This document shows positions 15,921 through 24,278 of a stretch of 64,000 bases of DNA, in pieces (position 1 is the stretch's first letter; every line of letters starts with the position of its first letter). Source of the DNA: Flavobacterium defluvii (GTDB taxonomy: Bacteria > Bacteroidota > Bacteroidia > Flavobacteriales > Flavobacteriaceae); contig NZ_FQWC01000004.1 in NCBI RefSeq assembly GCF_900129555.1, forward strand, positions 62,001 through 126,000, written 5' to 3'. Position numbers and translations under genes: made by a program. The notes below the pieces were generated by a model. It did not search any database and was not told the DNA's origin. It saw only the letters and a list, made by a program, of their open reading frames with translations.

Positions 15921-16706
15921 ATGAAAAAAGAATTACACATTTTTTTTACCTGTTTAATGTTTTACACCAGAATTCCATGTCCAAAAAACATCAATCATGA
16001 TCCCGATTATTTAAACAAAGCAACCAGATATTTTCCTTTTATTGGCTGGATTGTTGGATCAATTTCATTTCTGGCATTTTACTTTTTTTCTCTTTTTCTT
16101 TCTACAGAAACGGCAGTAATTTTTGCCATTATTATTTCTGTTCTAACAACCGGAGCATTTCATGAAGATGGTTTTGCCGATGTCTGCGACGGATTTGGGG
16201 GCGGCTGGACCAAAGAAAAAATCCTGATGATTATGAAAGACAGTGCCATTGGAGCTTATGGAGCCATAGGGTTAGTTTTGCTTTTTCTTTCAAAATTCAA
16301 ATTACTTTCAGAATCTATTTCAATTTTTACAAATAACATTTTACTGGTTTTTCTCTTATTTATTTCGGCACATTCCTTAAGCCGTTTGGCTGCGATCAGC
16401 ATTATTTTCACACATGAATATTCACGTGATGACGCTTCGAGCAAAAGCAAACCAATTGCTAAAAATCATGGCTGGAAAGAAGTTTTTGGTTCCTTTTTCT
16501 TCGGATTAATTCCTTTGCTTGCACTCTCCTATTTCAATTATAAAATTCTTTTGGCTTTGATTCCGGTCTTTATAACGAGATATTTTCTGGCGAGATATTT
16601 TCAAAAATGGATTGGTGGTTATACCGGAGACTGCCTTGGTGCGACACAGCAGGTTTGTGAAGTTATTTATTATTTGAGTATTCTTTTCATATGGAAATTT
16701 ATTTAG
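15921..16706 (+). CDS. cobS: Adenosylcobinamide-GDP ribazoletransferase
   Basis: The 261-residue membrane enzyme joins adenosylcobinamide-GDP to alpha-ribazole (or its phosphate) in the last assembly step. The conserved cytoplasmic motif HEDGFADVCDGFGGG with the following SAIGAYGAIGL is intact. The N-terminus FTCLMFYTRIPCPKN and C-terminal GGYTGDCLGATQQVCE are typical of CobS. Five or six hydrophobic helices can be seen. The gene overlaps cobC by 16 bp, which indicates cotranscription and translational coupling. It is separated from bluB-cobT by the transposase and its hairpins. Confidence 0.95.
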   Translation: MKKELHIFFTCLMFYTRIPCPKNINHDPDYLNKATRYFPFIGWIVGSISFLAFYFFSLFLSTETAVIFAIIISVLTTGAFHEDGFADVCDGFGGGWTKEKILMIMKDSAIGAYGAIGLVLLFLSKFKLLSESISIFTNNILLVFLLFISAHSLSRLAAISIIFTHEYSRDDASSKSKPIAKNHGWKEVFGSFFFGLIPLLALSYFNYKILLALIPVFITRYFLARYFQKWIGGYTGDCLGATQQVCEVIYYLSILFIWKFI

Positions 16707-17221
16707 TTCGCCACACCGAAACGATTTGTGAAAAAGGAATTTGTTACGGTCAGTCTGATGTGAATATTGCAGAACCTTTTGATGAAATTTTTGACAGGAT
16801 TATTTCAGAATTACCGTCAGAAGCTATTATTTTTTCGAGTCCGTTAAAGCGTTGTTCTATTTTAGCAAAACATATTAAAAAAAATATAAAAACGATTTCT
16901 TATCAGGAAGACGATCGTTTAAAAGAAATGAATTTTGGTGATTGGGAATTAAAAAACTGGAATGAAATTCCGCCTGAACAATTAAATCCGTGGATGGAAG
17001 ATTTTGTCAATATTCAGGTTTCAAATGGAGAATCTTTTATTGATTTACATAAAAGAGTTAAAAGTTTTTTATCTGATCTAATTTCGCAGAAACCTCAAAA
17101 ACCCATCATAATTGTAGCACATGCCGGTGTTATCAGAAGTATTTTATGTCATCATACTTCACTGCCTCTGAAAGAAGCTTTTCAAAATAAAGTTGACTTC
17201 GGACAAGTCGTAAAAATCTGA
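16691..17221 (+). CDS. cobC: Alpha-ribazole phosphatase, histidine phosphatase family
   Basis: The 176-residue protein starts MEIYLVRHTETICEKGICYG, with the RHTE catalytic motif carrying the phosphorylated His, followed by FSSPLKRC. EMNFGDWELKNWNEIP and VAHAGVIRSIL complete the active site. CobC removes the phosphate from alpha-ribazole phosphate or adenosylcobalamin phosphate. Its start lies inside the 3' end of cobS. A general phosphoglycerate-mutase-like phosphatase is the alternative, but the operon makes CobC by far the best call. Confidence 0.9.
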   Translation: MEIYLVRHTETICEKGICYGQSDVNIAEPFDEIFDRIISELPSEAIIFSSPLKRCSILAKHIKKNIKTISYQEDDRLKEMNFGDWELKNWNEIPPEQLNPWMEDFVNIQVSNGESFIDLHKRVKSFLSDLISQKPQKPIIIVAHAGVIRSILCHHTSLPLKEAFQNKVDFGQVVKI

Positions 17222-17268
17222 TTTTAATTGAGTTTTGTTTATAATTTTATCGAAAAAGTAAAACAAAT

Positions 17269-17300
17269 TTGAATAATGAATATTTTTAACTTTATCTTTG
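17269..17300 (+). promoter_or_regulatory. Promoter of the riboswitch-btuB-btuG transcript
   Basis: The -33 TTG (17269-17271) and -7 TATCTTTG (17293-17300) are separated by 21 bp, which fits the Bacteroidota consensus. The predicted start near 17306 is just where the riboswitch begins. Confidence 0.75.
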
Positions 17301-17305
17301 CAGCA

Positions 17306-17510
17306 AATTAAGGTTGTGTTTTTATTTCGAAAACACATTAAAAGGGAATCAAGTAAAATCTTGAGCTGTACCCGCAACTGTAAGCTTAGTTCTAGAAAAG
17401 AATGCTTGTTGTAACTGCAAAACCACTGTCACGCCGTGCGTAATGGGAAGGTAAACAACAAGACGCGAGCCAGGAGACCTGCCTTTGTAACAAATATCGA
17501 GCTCTCGGGA
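17306..17510 (+). promoter_or_regulatory. Cobalamin riboswitch
   Basis: The core elements occur in order: AAAAGGGAATC (17339-17350), a small hairpin AAGT-AAAAT-CTTG, GCTGTACCCGCAACTGTAAG, ACCACTGTCACGCCGTG, TGGGAAGG (17444-17451) and the B12 box AGCCAGGAGACCTGCC (17468-17483). The leader runs to the btuB start at 17528. No strong terminator stem with a T-run follows. The short CTCT/AGAG pairing near 17502-17517, close to the start codon, suggests control of translation rather than attenuation (inference). Confidence 0.95.
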
Positions 17511-17527
17511 AAAAGAGTGTAGAAATT

Positions 17528-19378
17528 ATGACTTTAAGAATACGTTTTGCTTTTTTACTTGTTATGTTGTGCCAGTTCATCTGGGCGCAGAGCGATTCTA
17601 TTAAACTAAAAGAAGTTCTAGTTTCTGATGCAAATCTTAAAAAATATTCTAACTCGCAGTCGGTTTTAAAACTCAGCGATTCGATTATCAGCAAAAATGA
17701 AGCTTTATTAACGGATCTTCTCAATTTTAATTCTACTATTTATTTTAAAGAATATGGCCGCGGAATGCTTTCTACGGTTTCTTTTCGCGGAACAACTTCT
17801 TCGCAGACAGCCGTAATCTGGAACGGAATTAATATTAATTCGCAGATGAACGGAAGCACTGACTTCAACACCATTTCTGGTTCTGATTATAATTCTGTCA
17901 GCATAAAAGCCGGCGGCGGAAGTGTTATTTATGGAAGCGGTGCTATTGGCGGAACTGTACATTTAAATAACGATTTAGCATTTTATAATCGCTTTGAAAA
18001 TACTTTAAAATTCGATTACGGAAGTTTCAACACTATTGGACTTAATTATAAAACCAATATTTCTAACGAAAAATGGAGCGCTCAAATTGGTTTTTCTAAA
18101 AACAGTTCGACAAACGATTATAAATATTTAAATCGTTACACCTGGCGTGGAGAACAGCGCTGGAACCAAAATGGTCAATATGATATTATAACGATGAGTG
18201 CAAATGCGGGTTATAAAATTGATTCAAAAAATACATTAAAGCTATATAGCCAATTTTCAAATACAGACAGAAATACTTCTCTTGTTGTCGAAACAGAAAC
18301 AAAAAGCAAATACATAAATGGTTTCAACCGAAATTTGATGGAATATGACGGCGATTTTGGAAAGTTCAAAACCAATTTTAAAACCGCTTACATTTTTGAA
18401 AACTATCAATATTTTGCTGATAATTCAACTAATTTCTATTCTTACGGAAAAACAGAAAGCTTAATTACAAAACTTGATTTAGGCTATACTTTATTTAAAT
18501 CAACTCAGGTAAACGGAATTTTAGATTATAACCGAACGAAAGGTTACGGAACCAGTTTTGGGAATAATGTTCGTGAAATCAGTTCTGCCGGAATATTGGT
18601 AAAACAAGATTTTTCTACGGAATGGAAAAACGAACTTGGCATCAGAAAAGAGTTTACTGATAATTATAAATCTCCTGTTTTATTCTCTTTAGGATCTTCG
18701 TATCAGTTTAGTAAATTGTATAATTTCAAACTTAATTTATCCCGAAACTACAGAATTCCAACTTATAATGATTTGTATTGGGAAGAAGGCGGAAATCCTG
18801 ATTTAAAACCTGAAAGCTCCTATCAGGCAGAAATTGGCAATGTTTTTACTTTCAAAAATATTTCGCTTACGCAGAATTTCTATTACATGAAAATCAAAGA
18901 TTTACTGCAATGGGTTCCGGGCAAAAATGGCATTTGGAGTCCAATAAACAAAGACAATGTTAATAGCTATGGTGCCGAAACTTTATTGAACTGGAAAAAG
19001 CAATTCGGTAAAAATAATGTAAGTGCAAATGCATCGTATGCTTACACAATATCTGAAGATCAGGAAACCAAAAAACAATTGTTTTTTGTCCCTTTTAATA
19101 AAGTAACAGCTTCTGCGGCTTATTCCCGAAACAGAATTTCAGCTTATTATCAATTTTTATATAACGGTTTTGTTTACACAAGAGCCGACAATAATCCGGA
19201 CGAAATTATAAATGATTATACGGTTTCAAACGTGGGGATCGATTATGATTTTAAATTCTTAGACTCTTTTAAACTTGGTTTTCAGGTTTTAAATCTCTTC
19301 AATGAAGATTATGAAAGTCTGGAAGACAGACCAATGCCGGGTCGAAACTTTAATATGTATTTAACTCTAAAATTTTAA
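17528..19378 (+). CDS. btuB: TonB-dependent outer-membrane corrinoid receptor (BtuB-like)
   Basis: The 616-residue protein has a signal peptide ending at about FIWAQ, then a plug domain with SFRGTTSSQTAVIWNGININ and GGSVIYGSGAIGGTVHLN, and a 22-strand-type barrel (YNFKLNLSRNYRIPTYNDLYW, GGNPDLKPESS) ending in the aromatic MYLTLKF. It has no N-terminal carboxypeptidase-like domain, unlike the other TonB receptor at 47824. The upstream cobalamin riboswitch makes corrinoid uptake the strong functional call. The BtuG-like gene begins 5 bp after its stop, so both are under riboswitch control. Confidence 0.94.
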   Translation: MTLRIRFAFLLVMLCQFIWAQSDSIKLKEVLVSDANLKKYSNSQSVLKLSDSIISKNEALLTDLLNFNSTIYFKEYGRGMLSTVSFRGTTSSQTAVIWNGININSQMNGSTDFNTISGSDYNSVSIKAGGGSVIYGSGAIGGTVHLNNDLAFYNRFENTLKFDYGSFNTIGLNYKTNISNEKWSAQIGFSKNSSTNDYKYLNRYTWRGEQRWNQNGQYDIITMSANAGYKIDSKNTLKLYSQFSNTDRNTSLVVETETKSKYINGFNRNLMEYDGDFGKFKTNFKTAYIFENYQYFADNSTNFYSYGKTESLITKLDLGYTLFKSTQVNGILDYNRTKGYGTSFGNNVREISSAGILVKQDFSTEWKNELGIRKEFTDNYKSPVLFSLGSSYQFSKLYNFKLNLSRNYRIPTYNDLYWEEGGNPDLKPESSYQAEIGNVFTFKNISLTQNFYYMKIKDLLQWVPGKNGIWSPINKDNVNSYGAETLLNWKKQFGKNNVSANASYAYTISEDQETKKQLFFVPFNKVTASAAYSRNRISAYYQFLYNGFVYTRADNNPDEIINDYTVSNVGIDYDFKFLDSFKLGFQVLNLFNEDYESLEDRPMPGRNFNMYLTLKF

Positions 19379-19383
19379 TATTT

Positions 19384-20424
19384 ATGAAACTTAGTAAATT
19401 ACTTTTAATAGCGCTTAGCGTTTCGTTGTTCGTTTCTTGTTCGAATGATGACGATAATGATTCAAAAGGACAATATGAAAATGGATTCTTTATTTTAAAT
19501 GAAGGAAGCGCCGGGCAAGGAAGTGTATCTTTTTCGAGTGATGATTTTAGTGCTTTTACAAAAGATGCGTACACTGCAGCAAATGGAACAGATTTACTTG
19601 GAAAATATGCTCAAAACATCTTTTTTGACGGAGATAAAGCTTATATTATAGCAGGAGGTTCAAATGTTATCAATGTTGTAAACAGATACACTTTTAAGTT
19701 AATCGCTAAAATCGACAGCGGACTAGCAAACCCAAGATATGGTGTTGTAAAAGATGGTAAAGCGTATGTAACAAATGCTAATACTTACTATTCTGCAAAC
19801 AATCCAAACGGAAATACAGATGATTATATCGCTGTGATTAATTTGGCTACAAATACTTATGAGTCAAAAATTAATTTAAATGCAACTGCTAACAGAATTG
19901 TTGAAGAAAACGGTAAATTATATATTACTGAACCTTACAACAGCGATAAATTATTAGTAGTAAATATTGCTGCAAAAGCGTTAGAAACTCCTGTAACGAT
20001 TGGCTCAAGTGCAGATACTATCGAAGAAGAAAACGGAACTTTATATATTTTAAGAGGTCCTTACGGAGACAGAAGCGAAATTGTAAAAGTAAAATTATCT
20101 GATAAATCTGTTTCTAGAATTACTTTTCCGGAATCATTAGACGGAGCCGGATTTTTAGATATATATCAAAATAAAATTTATTATACAGCAGGAAATTCTG
20201 TTTACTCTATAGCTGCCAGCGCGACTGAAGCTTCTACAACTCCAATTTTAACAGCTAATTTGGGTTATTTATACGGATTTGCTGTTAACAACAATCATAT
20301 TTATTTAGCTGACAGCGGTGATTTTAAAGCTGACAGTAAAGCATACATTTATTCTTTAACCGGAAGTTTACAAAAAGAATTAACTGTTGGAGTGGGTCCA
20401 AACGGTTTTTACTTTAACGATTAA
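19384..20424 (+). CDS. btuG: Surface beta-propeller lipoprotein, BtuG-like cobalamin-binding protein
   Basis: The 346-residue protein has a lipoprotein signal (FVSCSNDDDND). The acidic run after the Cys resembles the surface-export signal of Bacteroidota lipoproteins. The body consists of repeating blade-like units: YIIAGGSNVINVVNRYTF, AYVTNANTYY, LYITEPYNSDKLLVVN, LYILRGPYGDRSEIVKV and IYYTAGNSVYS. These are as expected for a YncE-like/DUF5074 seven-bladed propeller. In Bacteroides, BtuG of this fold binds B12 at the surface and caps BtuB. Adjacency to the riboswitch-controlled receptor supports the same role. The gene ends at a strong terminator. Confidence 0.82.
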   Translation: MKLSKLLLIALSVSLFVSCSNDDDNDSKGQYENGFFILNEGSAGQGSVSFSSDDFSAFTKDAYTAANGTDLLGKYAQNIFFDGDKAYIIAGGSNVINVVNRYTFKLIAKIDSGLANPRYGVVKDGKAYVTNANTYYSANNPNGNTDDYIAVINLATNTYESKINLNATANRIVEENGKLYITEPYNSDKLLVVNIAAKALETPVTIGSSADTIEEENGTLYILRGPYGDRSEIVKVKLSDKSVSRITFPESLDGAGFLDIYQNKIYYTAGNSVYSIAASATEASTTPILTANLGYLYGFAVNNNHIYLADSGDFKADSKAYIYSLTGSLQKELTVGVGPNGFYFND

Positions 20425-20460
20425 TTTTTACATATTAGAATTAGTTTATTGTTTTTGGTA

Positions 20461-20492
20461 AAAAAGGCTTTCATTTCTGAAAGCCTTTTTTT
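20461..20492. terminator. Bidirectional terminator between btuG and the S41 peptidase
   Basis: A 13-bp perfect stem (AAAAAGGCTTTCA / TGAAAGCCTTTTT) with a 4-nt loop serves both convergent genes. Confidence 0.9.
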
Positions 20493-20495
20493 TAT

Positions 20496-21968
20496 TTATC
20501 TTAATGTTCTTAAAAACTCTTTTGGAGGATTTTCTAAATACATTTCGTTTCGTAATCCGTTAATTTTTTTAGAGTCGCTTATATATGGTAATACAGCTGT
20601 ATGATCGTTTTGAATTTTCTTAGCTGCAGCACCCGTAATTTTTGATATTGCCAAATTTAATAATGGTTCTGATGGGTCTCCTAAAACTCCAAAACTGCTA
20701 ACATATTCATACTGAACATAAGTTGGAACTAAACCTTGTGTATAATCTCCAAAATCTGCCGCATTAGAAATTTTAAATACTAAAGGCTGCATCGCATATT
20801 TGTGGTTTGGGTTTACGTTTGATTTTGTAAAAGTTGGCGAATCATAAACCGTAAATGAACCTACATTTTTACCAATCGTAGTTTCACCAATCTGAATTAC
20901 ATTAATATAAGGCTTTAATCCGTTTATAACCAATTCACTTGCCGATGCAGTATTAGAAGTCGTTATAATATAAACTGTAGCAAGATTTAAGCTATTTACA
21001 TTGTTTCCGTCAAAATTACTAACAAATCTTTCATTCAAAAGTTCTAAGTCGTCTGATGTCATACCCGCCATTTGTTTAAAGTTATATTGTCTTTTAGAAA
21101 ATATTTCTCCTTTAAACTGTCCGGTAATCATACTTGCTAAACGTGTAGAGGAACGTACAGAACCTCCTCCGTTATATCTTAAATCTAAAATAAAATCAGT
21201 AACACCCTGTGCTTTTAATTCTCCAAAAGCCTCATTTAGTTTAACATCGTAATCGCCATAAAAACCGTTATACATTAAATAACCAATTTTATGACTGCCA
21301 GAATTAATGACTTTATTAATTAAAATTGGATTTTCTTCCAGTGTTGTTTTCGTTAAAGCCACCGATTTTCCATTTAAAACAAATGAAGAACCGTTATAAT
21401 CAGCAAAATTTAACGTGTAAGTATCAGGTCCTAATAATAACGATTGATAATTTGAAACTGTAAGTTTCGTTCCGTTTACGGCTGTAAACAAATCACCGCG
21501 TTTGATAGCTTTACCTGAAGCATCAGAATTTGGAATAATATAACGAACGTAACCTACTAAATCATTTGATCCTTCGGCAACTCTTGTCAATTTAAAATCT
21601 ACTCCGTTATTTTTTGTAATCCCGTTAAGTTCCTGTTCCAAAACTGTATAATCGTCAACCATCCAGCTAAAACGGTCAATAGCGTTACTTGGATATTTAC
21701 TTACCGGTTTATTTAATAAATCCTGAAATAAATCTTCAGGTTTTGAATATCCCGATAAAAAAGAATTTAATGCATCCTGAGAACTAAAACGATCATCGGC
21801 TAAATTAGGAACATCGGCCTGCCATAAATAAACTTCATTTAGGCCTTTCCAGATAAAATCATTCACTTGCAATTTCGCAGGAGTCCTTACATCGTCCTCA
21901 TCCTCGCAAGATTGCAGGACAAAGGTCAATACAAATAAAAACAGTATCGATTTTAAAATTGGTTTCAT
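20496..21968 (-). CDS. S41 family peptidase lipoprotein
   Basis: The 490-residue protein has a lipoprotein signal (VLQSCEDEDD), again with acidic residues after the Cys. An N-terminal helical region (VNDFIWKGLNEVYLWQADVP) and a PDZ-like part (IKRGDLFTAVNGTKL) come first. The S41 catalytic domain follows, with FILDLRYNGGGSVRSS, the serine nucleophile in TSNTASASELVING, and the Lys four residues later in the GETTIGKNVGS region. The family includes tail-specific/C-terminal processing proteases. Its substrate is unknown. It has its own transcript and shares only the terminator with btuG. Confidence 0.88.
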   Translation of the reverse strand: MKPILKSILFLFVLTFVLQSCEDEDDVRTPAKLQVNDFIWKGLNEVYLWQADVPNLADDRFSSQDALNSFLSGYSKPEDLFQDLLNKPVSKYPSNAIDRFSWMVDDYTVLEQELNGITKNNGVDFKLTRVAEGSNDLVGYVRYIIPNSDASGKAIKRGDLFTAVNGTKLTVSNYQSLLLGPDTYTLNFADYNGSSFVLNGKSVALTKTTLEENPILINKVINSGSHKIGYLMYNGFYGDYDVKLNEAFGELKAQGVTDFILDLRYNGGGSVRSSTRLASMITGQFKGEIFSKRQYNFKQMAGMTSDDLELLNERFVSNFDGNNVNSLNLATVYIITTSNTASASELVINGLKPYINVIQIGETTIGKNVGSFTVYDSPTFTKSNVNPNHKYAMQPLVFKISNAADFGDYTQGLVPTYVQYEYVSSFGVLGDPSEPLLNLAISKITGAAAKKIQNDHTAVLPYISDSKKINGLRNEMYLENPPKEFLRTLR

Positions 21969-22129
21969 AGAAATTAGGTTTCGGTATAGTGGTATTCTAT
22001 TAACGTAAAAATACTACCTTTAGTTTTAAGTAGTGTTCTTTTTATCTAAAAAAATTTTACATTATTACTGTAACAAAAATAATTGTGACTCGTCTTGACT
22101 ATATAAGCTAACGAATAACCTTTTAATTT

Positions 22130-22639
22130 ATGAACCAAAATGTGTTTATAGAATTAGTAAATCCTTTCAAAGACAAAGTTTTTCGTCTGGCAAAACGATT
22201 GCTTACCAGTACCGAGGAAGCCGAAGATGCGACTCAGGAAGTAATGGTAAAATTATGGAACAAAAAAGAGAATCTTAACGATTATAATAATGTAGAAGCG
22301 CTGGCAATGACGATGACAAAAAATTATTGTCTGGATCAGTTAAAATCGAAAAGAGCCGGAAACCTGCAGATTGTTCACAATAATTTCACCGATCGCGAGC
22401 CGCAGTTAGACCGAAAACTTGAGGATGCTGACAGTTTAGAATGGGTTGAAAAAATTATAAACCAGCTGCCGGAACAATTACAAGTATTAATTCAGCTTCG
22501 GGATGTTGAACAATATGAATTTGAAGAAATTGCCAAAATTGTAAATATGAATGAAACGGCAATTCGGGTGGCGCTTTCGAGAGCAAGAAAAAAAATAAGA
22601 GAATCAATGGTAAATGCACACAGTTATGGAATTAGATAA
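22130..22639 (+). CDS. ECF-type RNA polymerase sigma factor
   Basis: The 169-residue protein has region 2 (FKDKVFRLAKRLLTSTEEAE, then DATQEVMVKLWNK) and region 4 (LPEQLQVLIQLRDVEQYEFE, then EIAKIVNMNETAIRVALSRA with the helix-turn-helix). It is a sigma-70 family, ECF-sized factor without region 1 or 3. The stop overlaps the start of the next gene, which encodes a membrane protein with the layout of an anti-sigma factor. It heads a four-gene operon with two DUF4252 genes. The promoter it recognises cannot be told from this window. Confidence 0.92.
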   Translation: MNQNVFIELVNPFKDKVFRLAKRLLTSTEEAEDATQEVMVKLWNKKENLNDYNNVEALAMTMTKNYCLDQLKSKRAGNLQIVHNNFTDREPQLDRKLEDADSLEWVEKIINQLPEQLQVLIQLRDVEQYEFEEIAKIVNMNETAIRVALSRARKKIRESMVNAHSYGIR

Positions 22640-23084
22640 AATAGAAAATATATTAGAAAAATACTTTCAGGGAGAAACTACTATTGCTGAAGAAAATCAA
22701 TTAAAAGAATATTTTTCTTCATCAGATGTTGCGCAGCATTTGGAGCAGTATAAACCAATTTTTGGTTATTTCTCTCAGGTAAAACAACAAAAATCGACGC
22801 AGGAGATACCACTAAAAACTAAGAAACGAAACGTAGCGTGGCTATCGATTGCTGCATCAGTTGTTGTTTTGCTAGGAGTTGGAACCTATTTATTTGTAAG
22901 CGAAAAGAATGCAGCTCAGCCTGTAGCGCAGTCAGAACTAGGAACCTACGATGATCCGGAAGAAGCTTTAAAAGCAACTCAAAAAGCTTTGGCCTTATTA
23001 TCAAACAATGTTAATGTAGGTATAGAAAGTGTGCAGTACATTAACGAATATGAACAATCAAAAAACAAAATTTTTAAACAGTAA
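22626..23084 (+). CDS. Putative membrane anti-sigma factor
   Basis: The 152-residue protein overlaps the sigma gene by 14 bp. An ATG at 22614 is also possible. The N-terminal ~65 residues are charged and helical (LDKIENILEKYFQGETTIAE, then ENQLKEYFSSSDVAQHL), a layout typical of the sigma-binding domain of Bacteroidota anti-sigma proteins. One transmembrane helix follows (VAWLSIAASVVVLLGVGTYL) and then a short periplasmic tail rich in Ala, Asn and Glu. The anti-sigma role is inferred from position and topology. Confidence 0.75.
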   Translation: MELDKIENILEKYFQGETTIAEENQLKEYFSSSDVAQHLEQYKPIFGYFSQVKQQKSTQEIPLKTKKRNVAWLSIAASVVVLLGVGTYLFVSEKNAAQPVAQSELGTYDDPEEALKATQKALALLSNNVNVGIESVQYINEYEQSKNKIFKQ

Positions 23085-23100
23085 ATTAAATTTAAAAAAC

Positions 23101-23628
23101 ATGAAAAATTTCATCATAACTTTAGTATTCGCATTCGTTACACAAGCTTTTTATGCACAAAGCGCTTTTGACAAGTTTGACGGTCAGGACGATGTAACAT
23201 CAGTAATTGTAAACAAAAAAATGTTCGATTTAATGAGCAAAGTAAAAGTTGATGCTTCTGATAAAGAAACACAGCAGTACATTAATCTTATCAAAAAATT
23301 AGATTATTTAAAAGTGTTTACAACTAAAAATCCTAAAATCGAAGCTGACATGAAAGCTTCTGCAGACAAATATATCAAAACTGCAGGTTTAGAGGAATTG
23401 ATGCGTGTAAACGACAGCGGTAAAAATGTAAAAATAATGGTAAAATCTGGAGCTTCTGACACGCAGATTAAAGAACTACTGATGTTTGTTGACGGTGCAA
23501 AAAATGACGAAACTGTTTTATTATCTCTTACAGGAAACTTCGATTTAAACGAAATTTCTGTTCTTACAGACAAAATGCAGCTTCCTGGCGGAACTGATTT
23601 AAAAAAGGCTTCTAAAAGCAAAAGATAA
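23101..23628 (+). CDS. DUF4252 domain protein, exported
   Basis: The start is ATG 23101, 16 bp after the upstream stop. The longer frame from 23029 is an overlap artefact. The 175-residue protein has a signal peptide ending FYAQSAF and one DUF4252 domain (SAFDKFDGQDDVTSVIVNKK, DKETQQYINLIKKLDYLKVF, MVKSGASDTQIKELLMFVDG, LLSLTGNFDLNEISVLTD). The family is of unknown function and is repeatedly encoded beside ECF sigma/anti-sigma pairs in Bacteroidota. It is the third gene of the operon; the next gene starts 2 bp after its stop. Confidence 0.85.
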   Translation: MKNFIITLVFAFVTQAFYAQSAFDKFDGQDDVTSVIVNKKMFDLMSKVKVDASDKETQQYINLIKKLDYLKVFTTKNPKIEADMKASADKYIKTAGLEELMRVNDSGKNVKIMVKSGASDTQIKELLMFVDGAKNDETVLLSLTGNFDLNEISVLTDKMQLPGGTDLKKASKSKR

Positions 23629-23630
23629 TC

Positions 23631-24167
23631 ATGAAAATCAGCGTTTTTACCACAGCAATTTTAGCATTATTAACTTTTGTAAGTTGTAATTCTGAACCTT
23701 CACTGCAAAAATATTTTGTAGAACATACTGATAAAAAAGACTTTATTGCAGTTGACGTTTCGCCAAGTATTTTGAATTTAGAAAAAGTCAAATTGTCTGC
23801 AGAACAAAAAGAAGCTGTAAATTCATTTGATAAAATGAACATTCTGGCCTTTAAAGCAACAGATAAAAATCAGGCGGAATTTGAAACAGAACGAAAAAAA
23901 GTTACGGCGATTTTAAAAGATCCAAAATATCAGGAATTAATGAAAGTGGGTTCCGGTAAAGACGGTGCTTCGGTAAGCTATGTCGGCACAGATGAAAACA
24001 TTACAGAATTTATCATTTTTGCCAACCGAAAAGAAAACGGTTTTGCTGTTGTCCGTGTTTTAGGAAACAATATGAATCCTAATAATATCATGACATTGAT
24101 GTCGGTTCTAAAAGAATCAAAAATCGATATGGAGCAATTAAAACCTCTACAGCAGCTGGTTAAATAA
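23631..24167 (+). CDS. DUF4252 domain lipoprotein
   Basis: The 178-residue paralogue of the preceding protein carries a lipoprotein signal (LTFVSCNSEPS) instead of a cleaved signal peptide. Shared features are KKDFIAVDVSPSILNL, the internal NILAFKATDKNQAEF and a C-terminal VRVLGNNMNPNNIMTL strand corresponding to the LSLTGNFDLNEI of its neighbour. The pair, one soluble and one lipid-anchored, may act together in the envelope. Function unknown. A hairpin terminator follows. Confidence 0.85.
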   Translation: MKISVFTTAILALLTFVSCNSEPSLQKYFVEHTDKKDFIAVDVSPSILNLEKVKLSAEQKEAVNSFDKMNILAFKATDKNQAEFETERKKVTAILKDPKYQELMKVGSGKDGASVSYVGTDENITEFIIFANRKENGFAVVRVLGNNMNPNNIMTLMSVLKESKIDMEQLKPLQQLVK

Positions 24168-24183
24168 TCTTACTTTAAAACGA

Positions 24184-24212
24184 AGAAAGCTCCTTAACTG
24201 GGGCTTTTTTAT
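24184..24212 (+). terminator. Terminator of the sigma/DUF4252 operon
   Basis: AAAGCTCC pairs with the GGGGCTTT segment (one G-T pair) and six T follow, 20 bp after the last stop. Confidence 0.7.
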
Positions 24213-24278
24213 TTTTAATTATATCTTTAACACATTATTTATCAAAGCCAAAACTTATTAAAAAACCAAATTTAAGCC

